Assembly (NCBI RefSeq): GCF_001690985.1
Contig: NZ_MAJS01000011.1
Span: forward strand, 1-64,000
Length of the DNA stretch: 64,000 bases
Source: Aliivibrio sp. 1S175
Lineage (GTDB): Bacteria; Pseudomonadota; Gammaproteobacteria; Enterobacterales; Vibrionaceae
Direction of reading: 5' to 3'
The notes under the pieces are model-generated. The model was not told the origin of the DNA. It did not search any database and was given only the letters and a program-made list of their open reading frames with translations. Positions 40,444 to 49,637 of this stretch are shown piece after piece. Position numbers and translations under genes: made by a program. Numbering within the stretch: the first letter of the stretch is position 1; each line of letters begins with the position of its first letter.

Positions 40444-40474
40444 TTGACCTTCCCCCTAGTGGAAGCCTTATTAT
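40444..40474 (+). promoter_or_regulatory. CueR-type (MerR family) promoter of the copper cluster
   Basis: TTGACC (40444-40449) and TATTAT (40469-40474) are separated by 19 bases, the overlong spacer of MerR-family promoters. Within the spacer CTTCC-N7-GGAAG forms the dyad, and the left half (TTGACCTTCCCC) is the same as in the E. coli copA promoter recognised by CueR. Copper or silver induction of the following gene is therefore expected. Start of transcription would be near 40481. Confidence 0.82.
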
Positions 40475-40496
40475 CTGACTAATTCATTATTGTTGG

Positions 40497-40940
40497 ATGT
40501 TATTTGTGTTTACTTCTTTTTCTAAATGGTTAGTAACAAGCGTTACACTGATGGCATTAGTGCTATCTAGTGTTGCTTACAGCTATCCAATGAAAATGGA
40601 AGGAATGACGATGAATATGCAGATGAATACAGCTCAATATTCTGATGCTATGTATGACTGCATGCCTGAGCACCATTCAACGCAAAGCAATACATCAGAC
40701 AATGACCCAAACAATTATATACAATGTGATACGTCATCAATGTCGATGGATAGCGGCTACCCTTGCTCTGAACAAGGCGATAGCTGTTGTAAAACCATTT
40801 GTGTTGTCTCTGTTTACGCGTTACCTATCGGACTTACCGCTTATACTAATGCAACGGCATCCGTAATTGTATATGCTCAATATAACGAGCAAATACGTTC
40901 ATTTACCTCTTCTTCGCTTTACCGTCCTCCAATAGCATAA
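40497..40940 (+). CDS. Small exported Met/Cys/His-rich protein of the copper cluster
   Basis: 147 residues with a signal peptide (about 1-30, ending SVAYSYP) and a mature part full of soft-metal ligands: MKMEGMTMNMQMN, DCMPEHH, CDTSSMSMDS, and CSEQGDSCCKTIC. The end YRPPIA resembles the short CopL-like / DUF2946-type proteins found in copper operons, a tentative relation. It is the first gene behind the CueR-type promoter and is followed by cusCBA-like genes, so a role in periplasmic copper or silver binding is inferred. No clear ribosome binding site precedes the ATG, and the leader would be only about 16 bases. Confidence 0.7.
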   Translation: MLFVFTSFSKWLVTSVTLMALVLSSVAYSYPMKMEGMTMNMQMNTAQYSDAMYDCMPEHHSTQSNTSDNDPNNYIQCDTSSMSMDSGYPCSEQGDSCCKTICVVSVYALPIGLTAYTNATASVIVYAQYNEQIRSFTSSSLYRPPIA

Positions 40941-41044
40941 TTCCAATTAAATCAACTCTCTAAATAAGATATTTAACGCTTATTTATCGGTTTAATCATG
41001 GCAGTGATCCATCTTTATTATCACGTCATTATTGGAATGATTCC

Positions 41045-42379
41045 ATGAAAAATACATTACGTACACGCTCTAAAAAGGTGTGGTTAGCTTCAATGATCTC
41101 GCTAGTACTCTCAGGTCAAGCCTTGGCAGAAAGTCAATTGACGCAGCTTATCGAGCAAGCGTTGTCTTCAGATGCAAGTCGAGAGCAAATATACGCGCAA
41201 TCACAAGCACTACGATCCACTGGTATTGCAAGTTCAACGCTTGCTGATCCTACTCTTAAAGTCGGATTTGGTGGGCTACCAGTAGACAGTTTTAAGTTTG
41301 ATGACGATCCAATGACCAATATTTCTGTCGGACTCATGCAGAAGTTTGGGCGAGGCTCCAGTTTAGATTTGCAACAAAAGCAAACTGGGCAGCAAGCGGA
41401 TGTGCTGGCGATGAAAATTCAAGTTCGTGAACTCGATGTCGCAAATACAATCACCCAACTGTGGATAGAGCTAGGCTTCTTACAAAAAGCAGAGGCGATT
41501 TTGCATGAAAACCGTCAGCTATTGTCTGAAATGGAAAGATACATTAATACCAATTACGCCATTGGTAAAAGCGAAAGTCAGGATCTTCTTCAAGCACAGC
41601 TTCAGCTAACTCGACTCGATGAGAAGTTGCAAACAAATCGTCAATTACAAGGACGAATTTATGCGCAGCTTAGCGAGTGGTTACCTAACTTAGCGGATCA
41701 AAAATCAAAAGAAATAACACCACTAGAGTGGTCTACCTTAGAGCGACTATTAGCGAGTAAATCACCTCAACAAACTGAATTTTATGACTTATTAAATTCA
41801 AACCCAACCGTAAAAATGAGTGAACTCACGATCACGGCAACAAAAACAAAAGTAGATATTGCCAACGAATCTTACTCACCACAATTTGGTGTCGAGGTCA
41901 TGTACGGTTACCGTCAAGCGAATGGAATGGGGGGACAACCCGCCTCTGATTTAGTCAGCGCTTATTTAACTATGGACATCCCTCTGTTTACCGATAAACG
42001 TCAAGATCAAAATTATGCGGCTGCACAATATCAAGTGGGTTCTGCGAAGTCACAACGTGATGTGCTATTACGACAATTGAACGCCAAAGTGAATTCATTG
42101 TTGGTGGATAAAGTGAATTTTGAACAACGTCTTTCTCGTTACAACAATACGTTATTGCCTCAAGCAAAAGAAAGAACCAAAGCGGTAGAACGAGGTTATG
42201 AAAATAATACGGCACAATTTAATGACGTGATTTCCGCAGCCAATGATGAGCTGAGTATTGAGTTAGAGAAACAGCGTTTATTCAGTGATTTAAGTAAAAC
42301 ATACAGTAATTTAGCTTTTTATTTAAATGGCTTTGATTATGCCGTATCTGCACCACAAATAACCCCGTCTGAGCATTAA
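41045..42379 (+). CDS. cusC: TolC-family outer-membrane channel, CusC/CzcC-like
   Basis: Outer-membrane exit duct of a heavy-metal RND pump. 444 residues with a signal peptide (about 1-28, ending SGQALA-ES), then two repeats of long alpha-helical coiled coils and short strands (outer membrane efflux protein domains at about 35-225 and 245-430). Features include LADPTLKVGFGGLP (about 60-73) and the helix ending SKTYSNLAFYLNGFDY. No lipobox is visible, unlike E. coli CusC, so the name reflects position and the pump partners. CusB follows after ten bases. Confidence 0.88.
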   Translation: MKNTLRTRSKKVWLASMISLVLSGQALAESQLTQLIEQALSSDASREQIYAQSQALRSTGIASSTLADPTLKVGFGGLPVDSFKFDDDPMTNISVGLMQKFGRGSSLDLQQKQTGQQADVLAMKIQVRELDVANTITQLWIELGFLQKAEAILHENRQLLSEMERYINTNYAIGKSESQDLLQAQLQLTRLDEKLQTNRQLQGRIYAQLSEWLPNLADQKSKEITPLEWSTLERLLASKSPQQTEFYDLLNSNPTVKMSELTITATKTKVDIANESYSPQFGVEVMYGYRQANGMGGQPASDLVSAYLTMDIPLFTDKRQDQNYAAAQYQVGSAKSQRDVLLRQLNAKVNSLLVDKVNFEQRLSRYNNTLLPQAKERTKAVERGYENNTAQFNDVISAANDELSIELEKQRLFSDLSKTYSNLAFYLNGFDYAVSAPQITPSEH

Positions 42380-42389
42380 GGAAGAGAAT

Positions 42390-43859
42390 ATGAAACCAGT
42401 TAAAATAGCATTACTTTCACTTGTTATTGGCGGTGTCGTTGGTGCAGCGAGCATGAATTTATACTCGGGGCATACAATGAGCGCAATGGCGATGACGGCT
42501 CAAGAAAATAGTGCATCATCAAGCAGTGAGCCTTTGTATTGGGTTGCCCCTATGGATGCCAATTATCGTAGAGATCAGCCGGGTAAATCACCAATGGGTA
42601 TGGATTTAGTGCCTGTTTATGCCGACGATGCACAAGGTGAGAAGTCACCAGCGGGTACCGTAACAATAGATCCAAGCGTGGTGAACAATTTAGGTGTAAA
42701 AAGTGCTTTTGTTGAGAAAACGATCCTGTCTCCAAATATAGATACCGTGGGTTATATCGCGTTTGATGAAAGTAAGTTGTGGCAAGTAAACGTACGTGTA
42801 GCAGGCTGGGTTGAAAAGCTAAATATCAATGCCATAGGTGAAAAAGTAAATAAGGGCGATGTGTTATTTACTCTTTACTCTCCTGAATTGGTGAAAGCAC
42901 AAGAAGAACTACTAAACGCGTATCGAACAGGTCGAAAAGGACTGGTCAAAGGCGCAAGAGAACGGTTGCAGTCATTGGGTGTGGATAAAGCTCAAGTTAA
43001 TTCTATTGTTAGAAACGGTAAAGCAAATAAAAACATAGAGATAAAAGCGATCTCAAGCGGTGTCATTGCGAGTTTAAATATTCGAGAAGGTGGTTATTTA
43101 TCACCCTCTCAAATCGTTATTAGTGCAGGACCTTTAGAAAATGTATGGGTAGATGCTGAAGTTTTTGAACGTCAGGCTCATTGGTTATCTTCTGGTAATA
43201 AAGCGGTGATGACGTTAGATGCGGTCCCCGGGAAACGATGGGAAGGTGAAGTGGATTACGTTTATCCGATTTTGGATCCAAAAACACGAACCATGCGCAT
43301 GCGTTTAAAATTCGATAACCAAGACGGTGCATTGAAACCAAATATGTTCGCAAATATAACCATTCACCCTAAAACAAAAGAAGAAGTATTAACGATACCT
43401 CGTCAAGCGGTCATCCGTTCAAATGGCATGACGCGGGTGGTATTGGATGAAGGAAATGGGAAGTATCGCTCAGCCCGAGTTATCGCCGGTCGTGAAGCAG
43501 GCAATAAAGTAGAAATAGTTAAGGGATTGAAAGAAAACGATAAAGTAGTCACGTCAGCTCAATTCTTATTGGACTCTGAATCAAGCAAGACGGCAGAATT
43601 AAGTCGAATTAATGGCCCTGAAAACAGTGTTTGGATTTCGGGCAATATTACTACGTTAATGGCTGATTTTGGAATGGTTACCTTTGATCATAAAGCCGTA
43701 TCACAATGGGCTTGGAAAGCGGGTGAAATGAATTTTTCGGTTGATAAAAAGATTGATTTGGCTTCTTTTCGTGAAGGCGAAGCGGTTCAGTTTTTAGTTC
43801 AAAAAGTAAATGATGAATATCAATTGCTTGAGATTGAAAAAGAAGGGGCGTTATTATGA
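42390..43859 (+). CDS. cusB: RND periplasmic adaptor CusB-like, with C-terminal CusF-like domain
   Basis: Membrane-fusion protein that links pump and channel and hands over Cu(I)/Ag(I). 489 residues: an N-terminal anchor or signal (about 5-22), a heavy-metal-binding domain with YWVAPMDANYRRDQPGKS and MGMDLVPVY (about 50-76, the CusB-type version of the YHS-like motif), then barrel-sandwich hybrid, hairpin and beta-barrel domains (about 90-400). Residues about 410-485 are a CusF-like small beta-barrel. It keeps the His of TFDHKAV and the Trp and one Met of WKAGEMNF, but one of the two Met ligands of E. coli CusF is replaced by Gly. It overlaps cusA by four bases (ATGA). Confidence 0.9.
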   Translation: MKPVKIALLSLVIGGVVGAASMNLYSGHTMSAMAMTAQENSASSSSEPLYWVAPMDANYRRDQPGKSPMGMDLVPVYADDAQGEKSPAGTVTIDPSVVNNLGVKSAFVEKTILSPNIDTVGYIAFDESKLWQVNVRVAGWVEKLNINAIGEKVNKGDVLFTLYSPELVKAQEELLNAYRTGRKGLVKGARERLQSLGVDKAQVNSIVRNGKANKNIEIKAISSGVIASLNIREGGYLSPSQIVISAGPLENVWVDAEVFERQAHWLSSGNKAVMTLDAVPGKRWEGEVDYVYPILDPKTRTMRMRLKFDNQDGALKPNMFANITIHPKTKEEVLTIPRQAVIRSNGMTRVVLDEGNGKYRSARVIAGREAGNKVEIVKGLKENDKVVTSAQFLLDSESSKTAELSRINGPENSVWISGNITTLMADFGMVTFDHKAVSQWAWKAGEMNFSVDKKIDLASFREGEAVQFLVQKVNDEYQLLEIEKEGALL

Positions 43860-46800
43860 TCCCCGCCATTATTCGTTGGTCGATTAAAAATCGATTTTTA
43901 GTTCTCGTTGCAACTTTTGCTCTAGTTGTTGCAGGAATTTACAGTGTAAAGAATACACCAGTCGATGCTTTGCCGGATCTTTCAGATGTTCAAGTGATCA
44001 TTAAAACCAGCTACCCAGGTCAAGCCCCTCAAGTGGTGGAAGATCAGGTGACTTACCCGTTAACTACCGCCATGCTTGCGGTTCCGGGAGCGGAAACGGT
44101 TCGTGGTTTTTCATTCTTTGGTGATTCCTATGTTTATATCATTTTTAATGATGATACTGACATGTACTGGGCGCGTTCGAGGGTGTTAGAGTATTTAAGC
44201 CAAGTTGCGCCTAGATTACCCGCAGAGGCAAAGCCCACATTAGGGCCCGATGCGACAGGGGTGGGCTGGGTATACAGTTATGTATTACAAGATAAAACCG
44301 GTAAACACGATTTAGCCGAATTACGCAGCTTGCAAGATTGGTTCTTAAAATACGAACTGCAAACGGTCGATGGCGTATCAGAAGTTGCGACCGTCGGCGG
44401 GATGGTGAAGCAATATCAGGTGGAAATTGATCCTGATAAACTACGAGCTTATAACCTAACGCTACAACAAATTAATAAAGCCATTAAAGAGGGGAATCAA
44501 GAGGCGGGCGCTTCGGTTATCGAAGTCGCGGAAGCTGAACACATGGTTCGTACATCGGGTTACTTAAGCAGTATTGAAGACATAAAATCATTGCCGCTAA
44601 AAGTAACCGATAAGGGAACGCCTTTATTGCTTGGTGATATCGCTGATATTAATCTTGGACCACAAATGCGCCGTGGTATCTCTGAATTTAATGGAGAAGG
44701 CGAAGCCGTTGGTGGTGTGATTGTCATGCGCTTTGGTGAAAATGCCAGTAACGTCATTTCAAATGTAAAAGAGAAATTGGCTCAATTACAAAAAGGCTTA
44801 CCGGAAGGGGTAGAAATTAAAGCGACTTATGATCGCTCTAAACTTATTGACCATGCAGTAACAAATTTATGGGAGAAATTGGCTGAAGAGTTTATCGTCG
44901 TTGCCATTGTTTGTGCTTTATTCTTATTTCATATTCGTTCTTCGTTGGTTATCGCATTAAGTCTGCCTGTTGGGATCCTTTGTGCTTTCATTGTTATGCA
45001 TTGGCAAGGCATTAATGCCAACATCATGTCATTAGGTGGTATCGCAATTGCCATTGGTGCAATGGTTGATGGTGCTATCGTAATGATAGAAAACGTTCAT
45101 AAACACATAGAAAAAACACCATTAACGGACGAAAATCGTTGGCAGGTAATAGGGAAAGCGGCAGAAGAAGTTGGACCTCCGCTCTTTTTCTCATTGCTTA
45201 TCATTACCTTAAGCTTTGTTCCTGTATTTGCATTAGAAGGCCAAGAAGGGAAGATGTTCTCTCCATTAGCCTTCACAAAAACCTTTGCAATGGCGGCTTC
45301 TGCTGGCCTAGCAATTACCTTAGTACCTGTATTAATGGGCTATTTTGTTCGAGGTAAAATATTGCCTGAGAACAAAAATCCAATAAACAAAACGCTAGTG
45401 GCACTTTACCAACCATTACTGAATTTGAGTTTACGCTTTCCAAAAACGATACTTCTGGTTGCCGTTATCTTAATGGGATCATCATATTATCCAATCTCTA
45501 AAATGGGCAGTGAGTTTATCCCGCCATTGGATGAGGGCGATTTAATGTACATGCCAACAACGTATCCAGGCATCTCTATTGGTAAAGCGCGTGAACTATT
45601 ACAGCAAACTAATAAATTAATTAAAACCGTTCCAGAAATCGATACCGTGTGGGGAAAAGTGGGTAGAGCAGAAACCGCGACCGATCCGGCACCATTAACA
45701 ATGATAGAGACGGTTATTCAGTTCAAGCCTAAAGATGAATGGCGTGACGGTGTAACTACTGAATCAATTAAAAAAGAGCTAGACCAATTGATTCAATTCC
45801 CTGGAATAACGAATGCGTGGGTGATGCCAATCAAAACGCGTATCGATATGCTAGCAACAGGAATTAAAACACCAATAGGGATAAAGATAGCAGGGCCAGA
45901 TCTTAACGTAATAGAAAAGATCGGCGCAGAGTTAGAACCTATTTTAAATAACATTCAAGGTACAACGTCTGTTTATGCAGAACGAGTCGCTGGTGGGCGT
46001 TATATAAATATAGATATAAAACGTCGCCAAGCCGCTCGATATGGATTGAATATTAAAGACATTCAACAAGTTATATCAACCGCTGTGGGTGGAATGAATG
46101 TAGGAGAAACCATTGAAGGGTTGGAGCGTTACCCAATTAATGTTCGTTATCCACAATCGTATCGTGATTCTGTTGTTAAGTTGCAGAACTTGCCATTGAT
46201 AACGGCGAACGGTGCTCGAATTGCCTTAGCTGATGTCGCGGATATTCGTTATGAAGATGGTCCTCCGATGATAAAAACAGAAAACGCACGACCTAATGGT
46301 TGGGTGTTTGTCGATATTGACGGTCGAGATCTAGGCTCATATGTGCATGACGCTCAACGAGCAGTGCATGACCAATTGGATTTACCCGCAGGCTATTCCC
46401 TTGGTTGGTCTGGCCAATACGAATACATGGAACGAGCAAAAGAGAAATTAACGACGGTTATTCCTGTAACCATCGCGATTATTATGCTTCTTTTGTATTT
46501 AAGTTTCAAACGAGTTGGTGAAGTGTTAATTATCATGGGGACATTGCCGTTAGCTATGGTTGGCGGTCTGTGGCTAATGCACATCTTAAACTTTAATTTT
46601 TCGATTGCCGTTGGTGTAGGGTTTATTGCTTTATCCGGTGTTGCGGTTGAGATTGGTGTGATCATGTTGGTGTATTTGAACCAAGCATGGGATGAAAAAC
46701 AAGCGACAGCAAAAGAAAACAGTCACTCGGTAACACAACAAGATTTAACGCTAGCCATTGGTGAGGGCGCAGGATTACGTGTTCGTCCTGTCATGATGAC

Positions 46801-46987
46801 GGTACTGACAGTGATCATCGGTTTAATTCCAATTATGTATGGCTCCGGTACGGGATCAGAAGTAATGCAGCGTATTGCAGCCCCAATGATTGGTGGGATG
46901 GCGTCGGCATTATTATTGACCTTAGTCGTTATTCCTGCGGTATTCAAATTATGGAAACAGCGTTTGTGTAAAGATTTTTCAGAATGA
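43856..46987 (+). CDS. cusA: Heavy-metal efflux RND transporter CusA-like
   Basis: Proton-driven inner-membrane pump of 1043 residues that expels Cu(I)/Ag(I) from periplasm and cytoplasm through CusBC. It has the 12-helix RND layout with two large periplasmic loops. The start IPAIIRWSIKNRFLVLVA, the stretch DALPDLSDVQVIIKTSYPGQ (about 37-56), GGIAIAIGAMVDGAIVMIEN in helix 4 (about 394-413, with the proton-relay Asp) and GVGFIALSGVAVEIGVIML (about 920) are all of the heavy-metal (HME) RND class. The Met-bearing RIDMLATGIKTPIGIKI motif (about 662-678) favours a monovalent-metal (Cu/Ag) pump rather than CzcA. Confidence 0.94.
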   Translation: MIPAIIRWSIKNRFLVLVATFALVVAGIYSVKNTPVDALPDLSDVQVIIKTSYPGQAPQVVEDQVTYPLTTAMLAVPGAETVRGFSFFGDSYVYIIFNDDTDMYWARSRVLEYLSQVAPRLPAEAKPTLGPDATGVGWVYSYVLQDKTGKHDLAELRSLQDWFLKYELQTVDGVSEVATVGGMVKQYQVEIDPDKLRAYNLTLQQINKAIKEGNQEAGASVIEVAEAEHMVRTSGYLSSIEDIKSLPLKVTDKGTPLLLGDIADINLGPQMRRGISEFNGEGEAVGGVIVMRFGENASNVISNVKEKLAQLQKGLPEGVEIKATYDRSKLIDHAVTNLWEKLAEEFIVVAIVCALFLFHIRSSLVIALSLPVGILCAFIVMHWQGINANIMSLGGIAIAIGAMVDGAIVMIENVHKHIEKTPLTDENRWQVIGKAAEEVGPPLFFSLLIITLSFVPVFALEGQEGKMFSPLAFTKTFAMAASAGLAITLVPVLMGYFVRGKILPENKNPINKTLVALYQPLLNLSLRFPKTILLVAVILMGSSYYPISKMGSEFIPPLDEGDLMYMPTTYPGISIGKARELLQQTNKLIKTVPEIDTVWGKVGRAETATDPAPLTMIETVIQFKPKDEWRDGVTTESIKKELDQLIQFPGITNAWVMPIKTRIDMLATGIKTPIGIKIAGPDLNVIEKIGAELEPILNNIQGTTSVYAERVAGGRYINIDIKRRQAARYGLNIKDIQQVISTAVGGMNVGETIEGLERYPINVRYPQSYRDSVVKLQNLPLITANGARIALADVADIRYEDGPPMIKTENARPNGWVFVDIDGRDLGSYVHDAQRAVHDQLDLPAGYSLGWSGQYEYMERAKEKLTTVIPVTIAIIMLLLYLSFKRVGEVLIIMGTLPLAMVGGLWLMHILNFNFSIAVGVGFIALSGVAVEIGVIMLVYLNQAWDEKQATAKENSHSVTQQDLTLAIGEGAGLRVRPVMMTVLTVIIGLIPIMYGSGTGSEVMQRIAAPMIGGMASALLLTLVVIPAVFKLWKQRLCKDFSE

Positions 46988-47025
46988 AATTTACATATAA
47001 ATACGTTAAATAAATAAGAATATTA

Positions 47026-47055
47026 GTGACTTATACCTGTAATGGAATAAGTCAC
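47026..47055. other. Nine-base inverted repeat between cusA and the cupredoxin gene
   Basis: GTGACTTAT (47026-47034) and ATAAGTCAC (47047-47055) can form a hairpin, or a two-fold operator, 34 bases before the cupredoxin start. There is no T run, so it is not a standard terminator; partial attenuation or a separate promoter element is possible. Confidence 0.45.
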
Positions 47056-47088
47056 ATAATAAATAATTAAACAAAAAAGGAAATGAAA

Positions 47089-47655
47089 ATGAAAAAAACA
47101 GTATTAGCAATAGCATTATCATTGGTAGCGAGTTCTGCAATGGCAGAAATGGATCACAGTAAAATGGATCACGGCTCAATGGATATGAAAGGAATGGACA
47201 TGAGTAAGATGGATCATTCCAAAATGAATATGAAAGACATGGATATGAGCAAGATGGAAGGCATGTCTATGGACGATATGAATGCGGTAGGGATGCCAGC
47301 AACTGGCATTAAAGCAAATAAAGTCGTTCATGTCATTTTATCTGATGATATGAAAATTACCTTTAAAAAAGAAGTCGATATTGAACCTAATGATATCGTT
47401 CAATTTGTGATTATGAATACAGGTAAAATCGATCATGAGTTCTCAATTGGTAATGAAACCGAGCAATTAGAACACCGTGAAATGATGAAGAAAATGACAT
47501 CAGGTCATGCGCATGACAGTGGTAGTACAGTCACAGTTCAACCGGGTAAGGCGAAGCAAATTACGTGGCATTTTCATGGTGATAATCACGTAGAGTTTGC
47601 GTGTAATATTCCAGGGCATGCAGAAGCAGGGATGGTAAAGAAAATAACGTTATAA
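47089..47655 (+). CDS. Periplasmic cupredoxin with Met/His-rich N-terminal repeats (CopI-like)
   Basis: 188 residues from ATG 47089, which gives a better ribosome binding site distance (AAGG, eight bases) than ATG 47083. Signal peptide at about 1-20 (SLVASSAMA-E). Residues 21-65 are repeats such as MDHSKMDHGSMDMKGMDMSK, able to hold several Cu ions. The rest is a cupredoxin fold with a complete type 1 site: His in IDHEFSIG, then Cys, His and Met in FACNIPGHAEAGM. Related cupredoxins in copper clusters (CopI) protect against periplasmic Cu(I). It is the last gene of the copper cluster and has its own terminator. Confidence 0.88.
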   Translation: MKKTVLAIALSLVASSAMAEMDHSKMDHGSMDMKGMDMSKMDHSKMNMKDMDMSKMEGMSMDDMNAVGMPATGIKANKVVHVILSDDMKITFKKEVDIEPNDIVQFVIMNTGKIDHEFSIGNETEQLEHREMMKKMTSGHAHDSGSTVTVQPGKAKQITWHFHGDNHVEFACNIPGHAEAGMVKKITL

Positions 47656-47675
47656 ACGACTGTTTTTAAGATAAC

Positions 47676-47710
47676 AAAGCGGTAAGGTGGGTGGCCTTAC
47701 CGCTTTTTTT
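47676..47710 (+). terminator. Terminator of the copper cluster
   Basis: AAAGCGGTAAGG pairs with CCTTACCGCTTT around TGGGTGG, followed by a run of T, 21 bases past the cupredoxin stop. It also lies at the end of the converging chemoreceptor gene. Confidence 0.88.
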
Positions 47711-47724
47711 ATTGTGCCATCAAA

Positions 47725-49353
47725 TTATAATTTGAAGAATGACAATTGTTGTTTTTGTTCTTCTGCTAATCTTGATAACTCAGAGCTTGCACTTGCACTT
47801 TGGCTAATGCCCGTGACGTTTTGATTCACAAGCTCAGACATATTAACGACATTGCGGTTAATATCTTGAGTTACTTGAGATTGCTCTTCAGCCGCAGTTG
47901 CAACTTGAGTGTTCATATCATTAATCGCATTGATAGATTCGGTAATACCAACAAGAGCATCACCTGCTTTTGCTGTTAGCTCTTTATTTAGCTCTAACAT
48001 ATCAAGGCTTGATTGCATGCTGTCGTTAGCTAAACCTGATTGCTCTTGAAGCGCTTCAATGATCGTTTGAATTTCTTGAGTTGATGATTGAGTACGAGCA
48101 GCAAGTAAGCGTACTTCATCAGCAACGACGGCAAAACCACGACCAGATTCACCCGCACGAGCAGCTTCGATAGCCGCATTGAGTGCAAGCAAGTTAGTTT
48201 GGTCTGAAACCCCACGAATCACTTCAACGACATTATTGATTTGTTCTGATTGCTCTTTAAGGCGATTAACAACAACAGCAGCATCGGTCAATGCTGAAGC
48301 CATTTTTTCGCTTGCTTCAGTACTTTGAGCAAAGATATCTAAACCTGCATGCGCTAATTCATTGGTTTCACGAGCTGTTTTATCAGCGGCAAGCGCATTA
48401 TCACTTACGTTATCAGCAGTGCTTGATAGTTCATTGACTGCTGAAGCAACTTGTTCTATTTCGCTTAATTCTTTTTGCGAGTTTGATTCCGCTTCACTCA
48501 TTACAGCGGCAAGTTCAGTAGACGCTGAAGCTACGCTTTCATTAATATTACTTAACTCTTCAATAGTTACTTGAAGCTGACGAGCCGTTGTATTGATGTC
48601 TTTACTCAGTTGCGCAATTTCATTATCACCATCAGACTCTGCTCGTACTGCTAAGTTACCTTCTGCAAGCTTACGGATAACTAATTGTAGTTTTTGAATA
48701 GGGTGGACGATTAAGCCTGATAACCACCAAGATGTAAGTAAAGAGACAATAAAAACAAGCAGAATGGTAATGATTGCATTGTGTTGTACTTGAGTATTTC
48801 GTTCAGAACTATTTGTTAACTCAGCCGTAGAAATATCATTTATTTTTTGTGATAAGTTATTAATTGATCCCGCCATAATATTGCCCAGCTTACTGTATTG
48901 TGCAATTAATGAACTGTAATTATTGTCTACGGTTAACCCTTGTTCTTTCTGCTCTTGATAGGCAAGTATTTTTTTTGAAAACTCTAAATAATCATGAACC
49001 GATTTTTTAACTACATTAGCATCAGAGCCGAAGGTTTTGTGCTCAGATATTTCTAAAAGAAGTTGATTAAGTATTTTTTCATTCTTATCCAGACTTTTTA
49101 AAAAACTAACTCGATGAGAATGATCATAAATTGCGTACACAGCATTGATTCTCATTGGATACATATGATCATCTATCTTCGCTAGCTGGTCTTTATAGAA
49201 AATAAATGAAGTCGTGTTGTCATGCAGGATATTTTGTTCTTTATCTAAGCTATAAGAGGTATACCAAAGAGAAATTAATAGAGCTAGTGCTGTAAAGAAT
49301 ACAGGAAGTAGAACTTGAATTCGTATAGATGTGTTTTTTAATGAAAATTGCAT
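47725..49353 (-). CDS. Methyl-accepting chemotaxis protein, tandem copy A
   Basis: Transmembrane chemoreceptor of 542 residues. ATG at 49353 ([18 protein letters not shown]) is preferred to a frame starting 13 codons earlier because GAGG lies six bases before it and the neighbouring paralogue begins identically. Helix 1 is at about 10-30, a helical periplasmic ligand domain at about 31-188, helix 2 at about 190-210, HAMP at about 212-265 and the signalling hairpin at about 270-540, including the CheA/CheW-binding tip [20 protein letters not shown]. No C-terminal pentapeptide tether for CheR is present. It is arranged in tandem with copy B, 284 bases apart. Ligand unknown. Confidence 0.93.
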   Translation of the reverse strand: MQFSLKNTSIRIQVLLPVFFTALALLISLWYTSYSLDKEQNILHDNTTSFIFYKDQLAKIDDHMYPMRINAVYAIYDHSHRVSFLKSLDKNEKILNQLLLEISEHKTFGSDANVVKKSVHDYLEFSKKILAYQEQKEQGLTVDNNYSSLIAQYSKLGNIMAGSINNLSQKINDISTAELTNSSERNTQVQHNAIITILLVFIVSLLTSWWLSGLIVHPIQKLQLVIRKLAEGNLAVRAESDGDNEIAQLSKDINTTARQLQVTIEELSNINESVASASTELAAVMSEAESNSQKELSEIEQVASAVNELSSTADNVSDNALAADKTARETNELAHAGLDIFAQSTEASEKMASALTDAAVVVNRLKEQSEQINNVVEVIRGVSDQTNLLALNAAIEAARAGESGRGFAVVADEVRLLAARTQSSTQEIQTIIEALQEQSGLANDSMQSSLDMLELNKELTAKAGDALVGITESINAINDMNTQVATAAEEQSQVTQDINRNVVNMSELVNQNVTGISQSASASSELSRLAEEQKQQLSFFKL

Positions 49354-49401
49354 TGTCGCCTCGACAAATAAACAAAAGTAAAGAAAGTTCATCCATGAAA
49401 T

Positions 49402-49445
49402 TATATTTTCTCGAAATATAGACTCTTGTCACACTTATGTCGATC
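49402..49445 (-). promoter_or_regulatory. Conserved 44-base element upstream of chemoreceptor A
   Basis: This stretch matches 51314-51357, upstream of the second chemoreceptor, at 37 of 44 positions without gaps. Shared blocks are TTATATTTTCTC and TGTCGAT (forward strand). Both lie about 48 bases before the respective start codon. On the coding strand copy A ends in an AAAATATAAT-like -10, so it is probably the promoter region. No standard sigma-28 or sigma-54 box was recognised. Confidence 0.6.
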
Positions 49446-49637
49446 TTTAATGTAAGTAAATGTGTATTTGTGATTGATATTCAATGCATTTAGGTGACTT
49501 TATAATGAGCGCTTTGTATCTGCGATTCTAAATATTGATCTTAGTTATGCTTCTGGCGAGTGTTTAGGTTTAATTTAGGATAAAGAAGGTGGGGATAATG
49601 CGGCAAGGAGATTACCTTACCGCGTTATTAAGTAACT

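Noticed and set aside
49598-49630. CGGCAAGG...CCTTACCG repeat as terminator of chemoreceptor B
   Set aside because: The stem has a mismatch and no T tract on the reverse strand; too weak to list.
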